Virus record (IMG/VR): IMGVR_UViG_3300009177_000117
Coordinates: 1 to 23,473 of that record
DNA from: a virus
DNA length: 23,473 bases
Strand: one strand, 5' to 3'
Both the position numbers and the translations under genes were made by a program. The notes below the pieces were generated by a model that worked only from the letters and a program-made list of their open reading frames with translations, ran no database searches and had not been told where the DNA came from. Below, one piece after another: positions 1-7,600 of the stretch (within the stretch, counting starts at the first letter, position 1; each line of letters begins with the position of its first letter).

Positions 1-113
1 ACCACTTCGGTCGCCCTGCGGCACTCAGCGAAGTGGTCGACCGCCAGATTCATGCTGTTCAACCGAGTGAGCCACGCGTTCAGTTCGGCGTCGCTGGGGC
101 CGTCCTCGACCAT
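1..113 (-). CDS. Small hypothetical protein, partial (C-terminus beyond window)
   Basis: This is the fifth gene of the minus-strand cassette. It starts with an ATG complementary to 111-113, one codon (CCC) after the TAA stop of the upstream gene. A good Shine-Dalgarno sequence, AGAGGA, lies about 9 nt before the start. The 37 readable residues begin MVEDGPSDAELNAWLTRLN and continue as a soluble, acidic, probably helical sequence, with no stop before the window edge. I do not recognise a family. Start spacing, Shine-Dalgarno sequence and shared register with four upstream genes support it as real. A 9-bp inverted repeat (1-9 with 29-37) lies inside the coding sequence and is probably incidental. 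Confidence 0.6.
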   Translation of the reverse strand, partial: MVEDGPSDAELNAWLTRLNSMNLAVDHFAECRRATEV

Positions 114-116
114 GGG

Positions 117-398
117 TTAGGTCCTCTTTTTAGCGCTCACGTCGCGGATCGGCACGACCCAGTGGCTATGCCAGCGTCTTTCGTAGGACCGCTTGAAAGC
201 CGAGGCGACAAACCGGCCTCGACTTTCGAGAGCATGCAGCCGTTCCGCTTTGGCGTTCAGCAGCGCGGCCGCCTTGACCAGGTCGAAGTCCCCGTCCATT
301 CGGACGCTGCGCATATCTCCCGCTATAGGCCAGCAACAGCTGTCATCGACTTCGCCGCTGTCGTTGATGGCCATCAAGAGCATCTCGGGCGTGATCAT
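117..398 (-). CDS. Small hypothetical protein, MxTPEM paralogue 1 (93 aa)
   Basis: This is the fourth gene of the minus-strand cassette. Its ATG lies one codon (CCA) after the TGA of the preceding gene, in the same frame. It begins MITPEMLLMAIND and carries DFDLVKAAALLN near residues 36-48. Both blocks match the preceding 70-residue protein (MLTPEMIMRIMNE and GWIDLIKAAELLN), so the two are tandem paralogues. The C-terminal third is basic and aromatic (SYERRWHSHW) and has no counterpart in the shorter paralogue. There is no signal peptide or membrane segment. I do not recognise the family. As short minus-strand genes next to late tail genes, they resemble phage accessory (moron-like) genes, but that is only a positional inference. 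Confidence 0.65.
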   Translation of the reverse strand: MITPEMLLMAINDSGEVDDSCCWPIAGDMRSVRMDGDFDLVKAAALLNAKAERLHALESRGRFVASAFKRSYERRWHSHWVVPIRDVSAKKRT

Positions 399-401
399 TG
401 G

Positions 402-614
402 TCAGTCCACTTCATGCCCAGGGCCGCTGAACGCGGCCTCATGGAGCGACCTGTAGAACTCGGTGTTCAAAAGCTCGGCCGCTTTGATCAGGTCTATCCA
501 GCCGTCGCCGATGTCGACAAAGGTCATGTCCCTGTCGTCGGCGACGTACCACTCGGTCGTAAACGGGGTGAGGCACTCGTTCATGATCCGCATGATCATC
601 TCGGGCGTGAGCAT
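402..614 (-). CDS. Small hypothetical protein, MxTPEM paralogue 2 (70 aa)
   Basis: This is the third gene of the minus-strand cassette. The start ATG (complement of 612-614) follows the upstream TGA by one codon (CTC), with AAGGA about 9 nt before it. The sequence starts MLTPEMIMRIMNE, has an acidic, aromatic middle (EWYVADDRDMTFVDIGDG) and then WIDLIKAAELLN. The start block and the KAAxLLN block align with the downstream 93-residue protein, which supports both as genuine genes. It is a small soluble protein with no recognised family. A role in host takeover or superinfection control would fit a counter-transcribed cassette but is not shown by the sequence. Confidence 0.65.
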   Translation of the reverse strand: MLTPEMIMRIMNECLTPFTTEWYVADDRDMTFVDIGDGWIDLIKAAELLNTEFYRSLHEAAFSGPGHEVD

Positions 615-617
615 GAG

Positions 618-863
618 TCAGTCCTTGGTTTCACCGAAAAGCCCCTGCGGCCAGTCGACGGTGCTCTCTTGAATGTTGGTAGGCGAATAACTGAAACTGA
701 ATTCGCCAGGGCCACAAGCGGTCCATACGAGAACGTCACGTCGCGCCTGTCGTTCGCGCCGTTTGCGTTTTTCAAGATGGACGCGCCAACCGCGCCAGCG
801 ATGATTCCAACTGCGCCAACTATACCGCCCGCGTCCGCGCATGGCATGCCAAAGCATTCGCAT
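618..863 (-). CDS. Small basic protein, possible frameshifted membrane protein (81 aa)
   Basis: This is the second gene of the minus-strand cassette. ATG (complement of 861-863) follows the upstream TAG by one codon, with AGGGAG 6 nt before it, so initiation here looks strong. As read, residues 1-35 are unusually rich in Trp and Arg. The second half (GPGEFSFSYSPTNIQES and on to GLFGETKD) looks ordinary. In the first half a different minus-strand frame reads as a glycine-zipper hydrophobic helix (GGIVGAVGIIAGAVGASIL). That helix would run directly into this frame's basic stretch EKRKRRERQARRD if the ribosome slipped by -1 at GAAAAAC near 768-774. The true product is therefore uncertain: this 81-aa protein, or a small membrane protein made by frameshifting. 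Confidence 0.5.
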   Translation of the reverse strand: MRMLWHAMRGRGRYSWRSWNHRWRGWRVHLEKRKRRERQARRDVLVWTACGPGEFSFSYSPTNIQESTVDWPQGLFGETKD

Positions 864-866
864 AAT

Positions 867-1313
867 CTACTCCCTGTTGTCTCGTTCGAAGCCGTGCCGC
901 CACATGCGTTCGATCCTATCAGTTTCCCGAAGCACGTCTCGGGCAAGTTGCCAGTTGATGTCGGGCTCGGCCATCGGATGGTCGAGTACGTGTCTCGCGA
1001 GGGCTTCCGCGGCGCGCAGTTGGGCGAAGCCGGCGATCGGCAGCAGGTTGCGCCGGCGCACCTCGGCGATCAGGACCTCGTCGGACAGAGCTTCGAGCAG
1101 TTGCGCCTTGTCCAACCTGATCTCCACCCGATCCATGGCCTGAAAGAAAGCCTCTTTGATCGGCAAAGCGTCCAGCGAAGCGTTAAACCTATCCCACACT
1201 TCTTCGATGGTCATGACTGGTCCGATGCGCAGGTCGTCGGGCACGTCGGCGAGCTGACGCGGTTCGCCAACCTTAGTCGGGTCGGCGATCTTGTCGACGG
1301 GTTCGTGCGCCAT
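867..1313 (-). CDS. Hypothetical protein, first gene of minus-strand cassette (148 aa)
   Basis: This soluble protein begins MAHEPVDKIADP and is mostly predicted helix from residue 40 onward (TIEEVWDRFNASLDALP; LLEALSDEVLIAEVRRRN; LRAAEALARHVLDH), ending HGFERDNRE. There is no transmembrane segment or catalytic motif I recognise. The ATG at 1313 has AAGGG 7 nt upstream and AGGAGG 12 nt upstream. A GTG at 1316 is an equally possible start, with AGGAGG 9 nt upstream. The frame stays open to 1373, but that extension lacks a better start. It is the promoter-proximal gene of at least five genes transcribed opposite to the tail genes. Function unknown. Confidence 0.7.
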   Translation of the reverse strand: MAHEPVDKIADPTKVGEPRQLADVPDDLRIGPVMTIEEVWDRFNASLDALPIKEAFFQAMDRVEIRLDKAQLLEALSDEVLIAEVRRRNLLPIAGFAQLRAAEALARHVLDHPMAEPDINWQLARDVLRETDRIERMWRHGFERDNRE

Positions 1314-1403
1314 CACGCTACCCTTCCTCCTAGTGTTGGCGTAGTACCTGCAACAATTCCATTGACAAATCAAGCGCCTTCTAGCCTCGCGGCCGTGGCT
1401 GGC
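1314..1403. other. Divergent intergenic region between minus cassette and tail genes
   Basis: These roughly 90 bases separate the start of the minus-strand cassette from the first plus-strand tail gene. They hold the AGGAGG of the minus cassette (complement of 1326-1331) and locally AT-richer sequence. The plus-strand frame of the following gene stays open through this interval, so its exact start is unresolved and could lie here. No plus-strand Shine-Dalgarno sequence is visible. Confidence 0.5.
1341..1368 (-). promoter_or_regulatory. Weak candidate promoter for the minus-strand cassette
   Basis: On the minus strand TTGTCA (complement of 1363-1368) is followed after 16 nt by TACTAC (complement of 1341-1346). 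The -35 matches the sigma-70 consensus at five of six positions and the -10 poorly. A start about 7 nt downstream would leave a leader of roughly 20 nt ending at the AGGAGG of the first gene. Geometry fits, sequence match is weak. Confidence 0.25.
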
Positions 1404-2171
1404 ATGGTCCTCGAAGGATTGGCCGCCCCGGCCGTGCTCAGCGCCGCGCTCGCGGCTGCCCCGGCGGCGGCAGCTCCCGCCGGCGAGGGGGCTGCCGCAC
1501 CAGCCGGAGATGGAGGAGGCGCAGCCGCCGCCGCTCTTTCCGTGGGCGGTCCGCTGCGCGCGGGGCAGAAGGCAGACGTCGGCGAAAAGGGATCGGAGCT
1601 GGTCTTGCGCGGCCGTCTCGCTGATGCCGCTCGCGCCGGCAGGCTGGAGAAGGAGTTGCCGTCACTCGCGCGGTTGCCGAAGAACGATTGGCCGACGGTG
1701 GTCGGCCAGCGCGGGCAAGAGCGGATCGTCGCCGACCGCCAGGTCGAGGTGCTCAGCAACGACGCTTTCCGCCGCCTGGCATCCACGAGTTCTGGTCGGC
1801 AGATGCTGGCGCTGATCGGTGCCCCCGCGCCTGCGGCTGCGTCGGCTGCGCGCGCAGCGATGCCCGGCACCGAACAGGTGCGTCACCTGGCGTCGGGCAC
1901 GGTCGACACGACCCAGATGCTGAGCCAGCACAGCCCATCTGCGGGAGGCCATCAGCAAATCGTGGTCAACAACGCGGCGCCCGAGTTCCGCGTCATAGAC
2001 CAGCGGCAGACTGGTTCGCCGCCGATCGAGATGTCCAGCCAGCGGGGTCCGGACGGCCGAATGGTCATTACGGCGATGGTCAGGGCGGCGACGGCGGAGA
2101 TGCTCCGCACGGGTGAACATCAAAGCGTGATGCGCAACGTGTACGGGCTCACGCCGAGGCCGAGAGCATGA
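1404..2171 (+). CDS. Tail tape-measure protein C-terminal segment (255 aa, start uncertain)
   Basis: An Ala/Pro/Gly-rich stretch is followed by GGPLRAGQ and VGEKGSELVL at about residues 47-67. This is the 'GGPVxAGxxxxVGExGPELFxP' signature found near the C-terminus of many phage tape-measure proteins. The end (IEMSSQRGPDGRMVITAMVRAA) is also typical of tape-measure tails. Known tape measures set tail length and usually exceed 600 residues, so only the C-terminal part is present here. The frame is open to the left through the minus-strand genes, but that part translates like antisense. ATG 1404 was chosen as the first ATG after the divergent gap; it has no good Shine-Dalgarno sequence, and TTG 1362 or GTG 1395 are alternatives. 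It overlaps the next gene by ATGA, as expected for a tail operon. Confidence 0.6.
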   Translation: MVLEGLAAPAVLSAALAAAPAAAAPAGEGAAAPAGDGGGAAAAALSVGGPLRAGQKADVGEKGSELVLRGRLADAARAGRLEKELPSLARLPKNDWPTVVGQRGQERIVADRQVEVLSNDAFRRLASTSSGRQMLALIGAPAPAAASAARAAMPGTEQVRHLASGTVDTTQMLSQHSPSAGGHQQIVVNNAAPEFRVIDQRQTGSPPIEMSSQRGPDGRMVITAMVRAATAEMLRTGEHQSVMRNVYGLTPRPRA

Positions 2172-2551
2172 CAGTAACCTGGCCGTCCAGCGTCCCTCAG
2201 ATTCAGCTGCTGCCGATCGCTTTCAGCATGGTGGATCAACGTTCGGTGTTCAAAACGGACGCAGGCGAACCTCGGACGGCATCGCTGAGCACGGATCAGA
2301 TTTACATCATACAATGCGCGCTGCAGCTGACGGGCGCGCAGTACAAATCGTTTTTGTCGTGGTGGGAGACGACTGCGGCGCGCGGTTCCGAGGACTTCAC
2401 GGGTTTCGAGGACGTGCTGGGCGACACGACCTCGATCAGGCACAAGTTCACGGACCAGTCGATGCCGACGGGGCAGATCTGGTTCAGCGGCGTCAATAGC
2501 GACACCCGCATCTGGAAGGTCGACATCACTCTTTGGAGATTGCCGGGCTAG
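2168..2551 (+). CDS. Probable minor tail protein (127 aa)
   Basis: This gene begins with an ATGA overlap on the tape-measure segment. It encodes a compact soluble protein of mixed beta and helix. Features include LSTDQIYIIQCALQLTGAQ followed by YKSFLSWWETTAARG and a C-terminal beta region ending WKVDITLWRLPG. The 'xxQYxxFxxWW' helix followed by a beta half resembles small minor tail proteins encoded right after tape measures. In lambda, protein M occupies the equivalent place between tape measure and tip complex. The assignment rests on position and general pattern rather than on a confident family match. A distal-tail or tip-adaptor role is likely. Confidence 0.55.
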   Translation: MTVTWPSSVPQIQLLPIAFSMVDQRSVFKTDAGEPRTASLSTDQIYIIQCALQLTGAQYKSFLSWWETTAARGSEDFTGFEDVLGDTTSIRHKFTDQSMPTGQIWFSGVNSDTRIWKVDITLWRLPG

Positions 2552-2555
2552 TTTC

Positions 2556-4232
2556 ATGGCGAACATCTTCGTCTCGACCACTGGCAACGACACGACGGGC
2601 ACTGGCTCTTCGGGAGCGCCGTATCGCTCATGGCAGAAGGCGCACGACGTCGCGAACCCGGGCGACGTGATCTTGATTTCGCCGGGGACGTACACTCCGC
2701 CCACCACTGTGTTCGGCGTCAGGTTGACGAGGCCTGGTCCCATCACGATGGGCGGCAACGGCGGTGTGCCGGTGCTCGATTGCTCTTCGGTCGACAACGT
2801 TGGGAACTTTGGCATTGACCTAAGGGCGAGCAACTGGACCCTGCAGGACTTGCGCATCACGGGCCTGGCCCAACGCGCAGGTACTGATAACTGCGCCGGA
2901 GTTTACGTCAACGGCACAGATGCGGGCCCGATCTCGGGCAACGTCCTGCAGCGTCTGGAAACCGACCACAACGGCGGCAGTGGCGTCTTGGTCGACGCCG
3001 CAGTATCCAACACGCTGATTGTGGACTGTGATTCTCACCACAACTACGATTCTCTCACGACCGCCGGCGCGGGCACGAACGCCGACGGCTTCCACATATC
3101 GCCGAGCGGCCCAGGGAACGTCTGCCGGACCTGTCGGGCGTGGAACAACTCCGATGACGGGTTCGACGTTTTCAACGGCACGGCGGCGGTCACGTTCGAT
3201 CGGTGCTGGTCGGTCCATAACGGGCGCATCCCCGACACTGAGACGATCGCGGGCGACGGCGGAGGGTTCAATTTCGGCAACGGGATCGGCTTGACGCACA
3301 GGGCGACGCAATGCCTGGCGATCTCAAATCTGTACGGCATGAATAAAAATTCCAACACCGGGGCCATGACCCTCTACAACAACAATGTCTACAACAGCTA
3401 TTACGCCAATTACCGATTTCGCGAGGACGGCGGCACTGGAGCCTCGGTTCTTCGCAATAACATCGGATACCACGAACTGAACGACATTAGTTATTTCCAT
3501 GCCAACGTCATACATGACCATAACAGCTGGGACACTGTACCGGTAAGCGACGCCGATTTTGCCAGTTTGAACGTGTCTCTTTTGACTGGCCCGCGGCAGG
3601 CGGGAGGCGGCTTGCCCGTCACCTCGTTCATGCAGCTGGTTTCCGGCAGCGACCTGGTGAACGCTGGGGTCAACGTCGGTCTGCCCTACGTTGGCACCGA
3701 CCCAGACATAGGGGCTTTCGAGTCTGGCTTTGCGGGGAGCTTGCCAGCGAGCGCAGCCGACCAGGTCGCGCGACGGGCGGCGCGAAGTCGCACCGGCAAG
3801 GGCGAAGTATTTCTGGATCTGCTCACGATCACACATCCGACTTTGGGCAGTCCGATCCGGTTGGTGAACAACACCAGCAACGTCGTGTCCCGCGGCCATG
3901 TCTTCACCAAATCTGCGTTTAACTTCACGCCGCCGGCTCAGGTCGAGGATGGTGAGCCGACTGCGATGATCGAGATCGAGAACGTGAGCCGCATCATCGA
4001 GGAGGTGTTGTCTGGCCTTACCTCTGAGCCGACGGTCACGGGCGAGGTTGTGCTGGCCCGTTCGCCGGACAGCGTGCAGATCGGTCCGTTCGAGTTGCCG
4101 TTGTCGAGTGCCGAGCTGACGCAGCACTCGATAAGGCTGACGTTGGGCTACGCGAATCCGCTGTTGCTCCGGGTTTTCCCGAACGTGCGATACAATTCCA
4201 GTGATTTTCCTGGATTAAGCACTCTTGATTGA
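2556..4232 (+). CDS. Right-handed beta-helix fused to DUF1833 tail protein (558 aa)
   Basis: Residues 1-390 look like a parallel beta-helix of the pectin-lyase or DUF1565 kind. The start IFVSTTGNDTTGTGSSGAP, then YRSWQKAHDVANPGDVILI and SPGTYTPP, is the classic opening coil, followed by Asn/Asp/Gly-rich rungs. Residues about 412-556 match the DUF1833 pattern: FLDLLTITHPTLGSPIRLVNN, an ENVSRIIEEVL helix, and LTLGYANPLLLRVFPNVRY near the end. DUF1833 proteins are usually about 150-170 residues, lie just before the NlpC/P60 and J genes, and are taken as tail-tip components. Here the domain would anchor a carbohydrate-binding or depolymerising beta-helix to the tip. ATG 2556 follows the previous TAG by 4 nt; the ribosome site is weak. 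The gene overlaps the next by 8 nt. Confidence 0.75.
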   Translation: MANIFVSTTGNDTTGTGSSGAPYRSWQKAHDVANPGDVILISPGTYTPPTTVFGVRLTRPGPITMGGNGGVPVLDCSSVDNVGNFGIDLRASNWTLQDLRITGLAQRAGTDNCAGVYVNGTDAGPISGNVLQRLETDHNGGSGVLVDAAVSNTLIVDCDSHHNYDSLTTAGAGTNADGFHISPSGPGNVCRTCRAWNNSDDGFDVFNGTAAVTFDRCWSVHNGRIPDTETIAGDGGGFNFGNGIGLTHRATQCLAISNLYGMNKNSNTGAMTLYNNNVYNSYYANYRFREDGGTGASVLRNNIGYHELNDISYFHANVIHDHNSWDTVPVSDADFASLNVSLLTGPRQAGGGLPVTSFMQLVSGSDLVNAGVNVGLPYVGTDPDIGAFESGFAGSLPASAADQVARRAARSRTGKGEVFLDLLTITHPTLGSPIRLVNNTSNVVSRGHVFTKSAFNFTPPAQVEDGEPTAMIEIENVSRIIEEVLSGLTSEPTVTGEVVLARSPDSVQIGPFELPLSSAELTQHSIRLTLGYANPLLLRVFPNVRYNSSDFPGLSTLD

Positions 4233-4632
4233 TTTCTTGCCATTCCTGGGCATCCCGTGGGAACAGATGTCGTGCTGGCGTTTGGTGGCCCACGTCTATG
4301 ACAAGCAGTTCGGCATCATCCTGCCGACTTACGACGCCGCAGATCCCGAGGATCGAGCCTTGGTGGCGAAGCTGATTGAGAACGGTCGCGGCGATTGGAT
4401 CGATGTTTCACGTGACGTCCCGGCATTCCCAGACGTCTTGCTGTTTCGTGAAGATCGGGTCGAACCGACGCACGTCGGCATCGTGGCTGACGACGTCTGG
4501 ATGCTGCACGTTGTGAAAGACGGCCGCAGCCGCATGGATTTGTGGGACGGGAGCTTTCGTGGTCGCATGTGGCGACCGAGGTTGTGCGGCATCTGGCGGC
4601 ACAAGGATATAGCGGCTAACCCGACACTGTAG
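4225..4632 (+). CDS. NlpC/P60-family tail-tip peptidase (135 aa)
   Basis: This lambda K-like cysteine peptidase precedes the J-like gene, as in many siphophages. Members cleave peptidoglycan stem peptides and take part in tail-tip assembly or local wall opening. Visible catalytic elements are Cys17 in SCWRLVAHVY, His83 in THVGIVADD and His95 in WMLHVV, with the spacing of a Cys-His-His triad; FPDVLLFR before His83 is the usual strand. There is no signal peptide, as expected for a virion protein. The start is a TTG overlapping the stop of the DUF1833 fusion by 8 nt. No in-frame ATG gives a full N-terminus including the Cys motif, which is why TTG is preferred. At 135 residues it is a minimal domain. 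Confidence 0.8.
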   Translation: MIDFLPFLGIPWEQMSCWRLVAHVYDKQFGIILPTYDAADPEDRALVAKLIENGRGDWIDVSRDVPAFPDVLLFREDRVEPTHVGIVADDVWMLHVVKDGRSRMDLWDGSFRGRMWRPRLCGIWRHKDIAANPTL

Positions 4633-4648
4633 TATCACGGGCAGTACG

Positions 4649-7600
4649 ATGAAGCCCGAGATCACGATCTACGTTCGACCCAGCCTGCTCACCGACGAGC
4701 GGGCCGTGTACGAGACGTCGAGTCGGTTGTGTCTGAGCGAGATCATTGAGACTTACGTCCCCGAGCTGGCGCGTGATTGTCCTGACCTGATCGACATCAG
4801 CATCAACGAGGGCGCGCCGATCCCGCCGATGCGGCTGCACGCGGACGGCTCCGAATACTTCCCGTGGGAGGTGATCAGGCCGAAGCCTGGCGCCCGCGTC
4901 TACATCCGTTTGAAGCCGCCCGAGGGCAGCCAAGGCGCGCAACTAGGAATCGGTGCTGGGTTATTCACGCTCGGCGCGGTTCTGTTTGCCACCGGCATCG
5001 GCGGGCCAATCGGTATCGGGCTCATGTTCTCTGGTGCCGGCATGGTCGCTGGAGGACTACTTCAGCCGCCCGCACCGAAGAACAACTCGACAAGCCAGGC
5101 CACTTCCTTTTCCCTCACTGGCACTCAGAACGGCATCGCCCAGGTCGGTCAACTAGTGCCGTTCGTTGCTGGGCGCTGGAACAAGGTATTTCCGCTCCAC
5201 GTCGCCCAACCTTACACGACCTGGCAAGGTTCTACCCAGTATATGCACTGCTTGTTGAGTGCGGGTCTCGGGCCGCTCCTGATCAGCAACGTACGGATCG
5301 GCGACACGCTGATCGACGACATGAAAGGCGTCACATGGCAGCTCCGCTCGGGTCGCGACACTGATGCGCCGACGACTTTGTATCCGAGCGTGGTCTACGA
5401 GGCGCTGAGCGAGCCGCACGGCCAGGCGATCCAAATCACCCACAGCGCGCCCGGTGCGCAAACGGTGCAGATGCCGGCCGGGACCGTCGATCACTTGTTC
5501 TGGGAATTCACGTTCCCGCAGGGCATCTTTCGGGTCAGCAGTTCGGGCAAGGTCAGCAGCAGTTCGGTCACGCTCAAGATCGAGCTTCGCCACTTGGGCA
5601 GCAGCGCATGGACGACCGTCGATCATCACACGGTCTCCAAGAAGGCCCAGAACACCACTCGCTACTTGTTCGACATGGACGTCACGCCGAATCCAAGTGG
5701 TTGGGAATCAAGGGTCACGCGTGAAAGCTTCGACAACAGCGGTGACAACAGTGGCAAGAGCACCAACGGGTTCTATTGGACGGCGTTCCGAGGTCATTCG
5801 AGCGTCGCGCCGGTCAGAGTCCCGGGACATTCCCTGATCGCGCTGAAGATCCCAGCCACCCAGAGCAACCAGGGCTCGCTTGCGCACATCAGCTGTGATT
5901 GCACCAGGTACGCGCTGAGCTGGGACGGGTCGCAGTGGGCGGAAGTGCCGACGGCCAATCCAGCGGCCGTGTTTCGATCGATTCCCCAACACCGTCGTGC
6001 GAACCGCGGTGAGATATTCTTCGATTCCCAGATCGACCTGGCAGGTCTGCAAGCCTGGCACCAACGGTGTGCCCAGGCGGGGCGGACCTTCGGCTTCGTC
6101 TCCAGCGACGAGGCCTCGATGCTCGACCGCCTGCGGGTGGTCGCGAGCGCGGGACGCGCCAGCTACAACACCATCGACGGCAAGCTCGGCGTTATAGAGG
6201 ACCTGCCGCAGGCGCACTACGTCGATGCGATCGGGCCGCACAACTCGGCAAATTTTGTCAAACGGGCCAGTTATCGACGCCTGCCGCACGGCGTGCGGAT
6301 CTCATTTCACGACCAGACGCACGAGATGACCCGCCAGGAGATCGTCGCTTACAACGACGGCTACAACGCGGGCGGCACGTCTGGAAGGACCGCGGCCAGC
6401 ATCTTCGACGACATCGACCTCACCGACCGAGGCATCACTTTCCCGGCCAGGGCGTGGGAGGAAGGGCGGTTTTACCTCGCCGAACTGCAGCATCGCCGCT
6501 GGACGGCGACGCAGGACATGGACATCGGCGGCTTCTTCGCCCGCCGCGGGGAGAAGGTTTCGCTGACCCAGCCGGCGGCTCTGCTGGGCATCGCCGACGG
6601 CTACATAACCGCCATCTCGACCAGCGGCGGAAGCGTGAGTGGGATCACCCTGAGCGCCTCCGTCCTGATGGAGGCGGGCACGACCTACGGCGTCCGCGTG
6701 ACGACGACGACGTCGGACGGAGGCACCCAGCTGGTCGAGGTCGGGGTCGTGTTCTCGGCCGGCGTCCACAATTCGCTGTTGTTTCAGACGCTGGTCTCGC
6801 CGGCCACCGCCCCCATTGTGGTGGGCGACTATTTCCAATTCGGCGAGACGTCGGATGTCGCGGTTGACGTCATAGTCAAATCTGTGTCGCCCAAGGGGCC
6901 GCGCGAGATTTCTGTTGAAGTTGCGCCCTACGCACATCCTGAGATCGAGGACGCGATCAGGGGCGACATCGACCCCTACGATCCGCACACGACTTTGCCG
7001 CAAGGCCAGCCTAAGCCGCCGCCGAGGCCAGCGATCGTGGCCATTCGCAGGGGTGAGTTGATCCCGCCGCGGGAGCCTTACCCAGTTCGGATGGTCCAAC
7101 TGACGGTGATAATCACGTCGCCACCGTCGTCGGCGACGAACGCGAGCTTCTTCGATGCGCAGTACCGCGTCCAGGATGACACGACGGGGGAGTGGACCGC
7201 GGCGTCGGCGTCGACGTCCGGTCTCGACGTCTCGTTTTTGGTGCCGTGGGGAGAAATCTACGAAATCCAAGTCAGGGCTGGCACCGTCTACAACGGGCTG
7301 CCGCTGACGTCGGCGTGGTCTAATACGGCGGTCGTCGATTGCAAGACGATCCCTCAGACGATCGTCGACACCGCGAACGTCACGGGCCTGCAGTTGTTCG
7401 GGCAGGGCCACTTGACCAACTTCGTCGGCCGCGATCCGCACTTTGTATGGCGGATGACCGGCTTTTCTGGGCCGGCGGAGATCGGGGAAGAGGAAAACCA
7501 GGGCGACACGACCTTCCTCGATCCGACCTTTGCGTATTGGGACGTGCGCATTTACACGAGCATGTCGACCCAGCTCAGGCGCACCGAGGCGGTGACCGCG

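Noticed and set aside
1-37. 9-bp inverted repeat ACCACTTCG / CGAAGTGGT
   Set aside because: It lies inside the partial minus-strand coding sequence with no T-run and no gene boundary; probably chance.
596-946. Alternative 116-codon minus-strand frame as a complete gene
   Set aside because: It starts inside the upstream gene without a Shine-Dalgarno sequence and its last third is unnatural. Only its middle (hydrophobic helix) looks real, which is treated as a possible frameshift finding.
3-1313. Plus-strand frame open without stops from base 3 into the tape-measure segment at 2171
   Set aside because: Left of about 1314 it is exactly codon-aligned antisense to the minus-strand genes and its translation is rich in His, Asp, Gln, Val and Pro, as shadows are. 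It stays open because the minus genes avoid TTA, CTA and TCA codons. The minus genes have Shine-Dalgarno sequences, regular junctions and paralogy.
1362-1390. TTGACA on the plus strand as a -35 box for the tail genes
   Set aside because: No acceptable -10 box lies at 15-19 nt; the downstream sequence is GC-rich.
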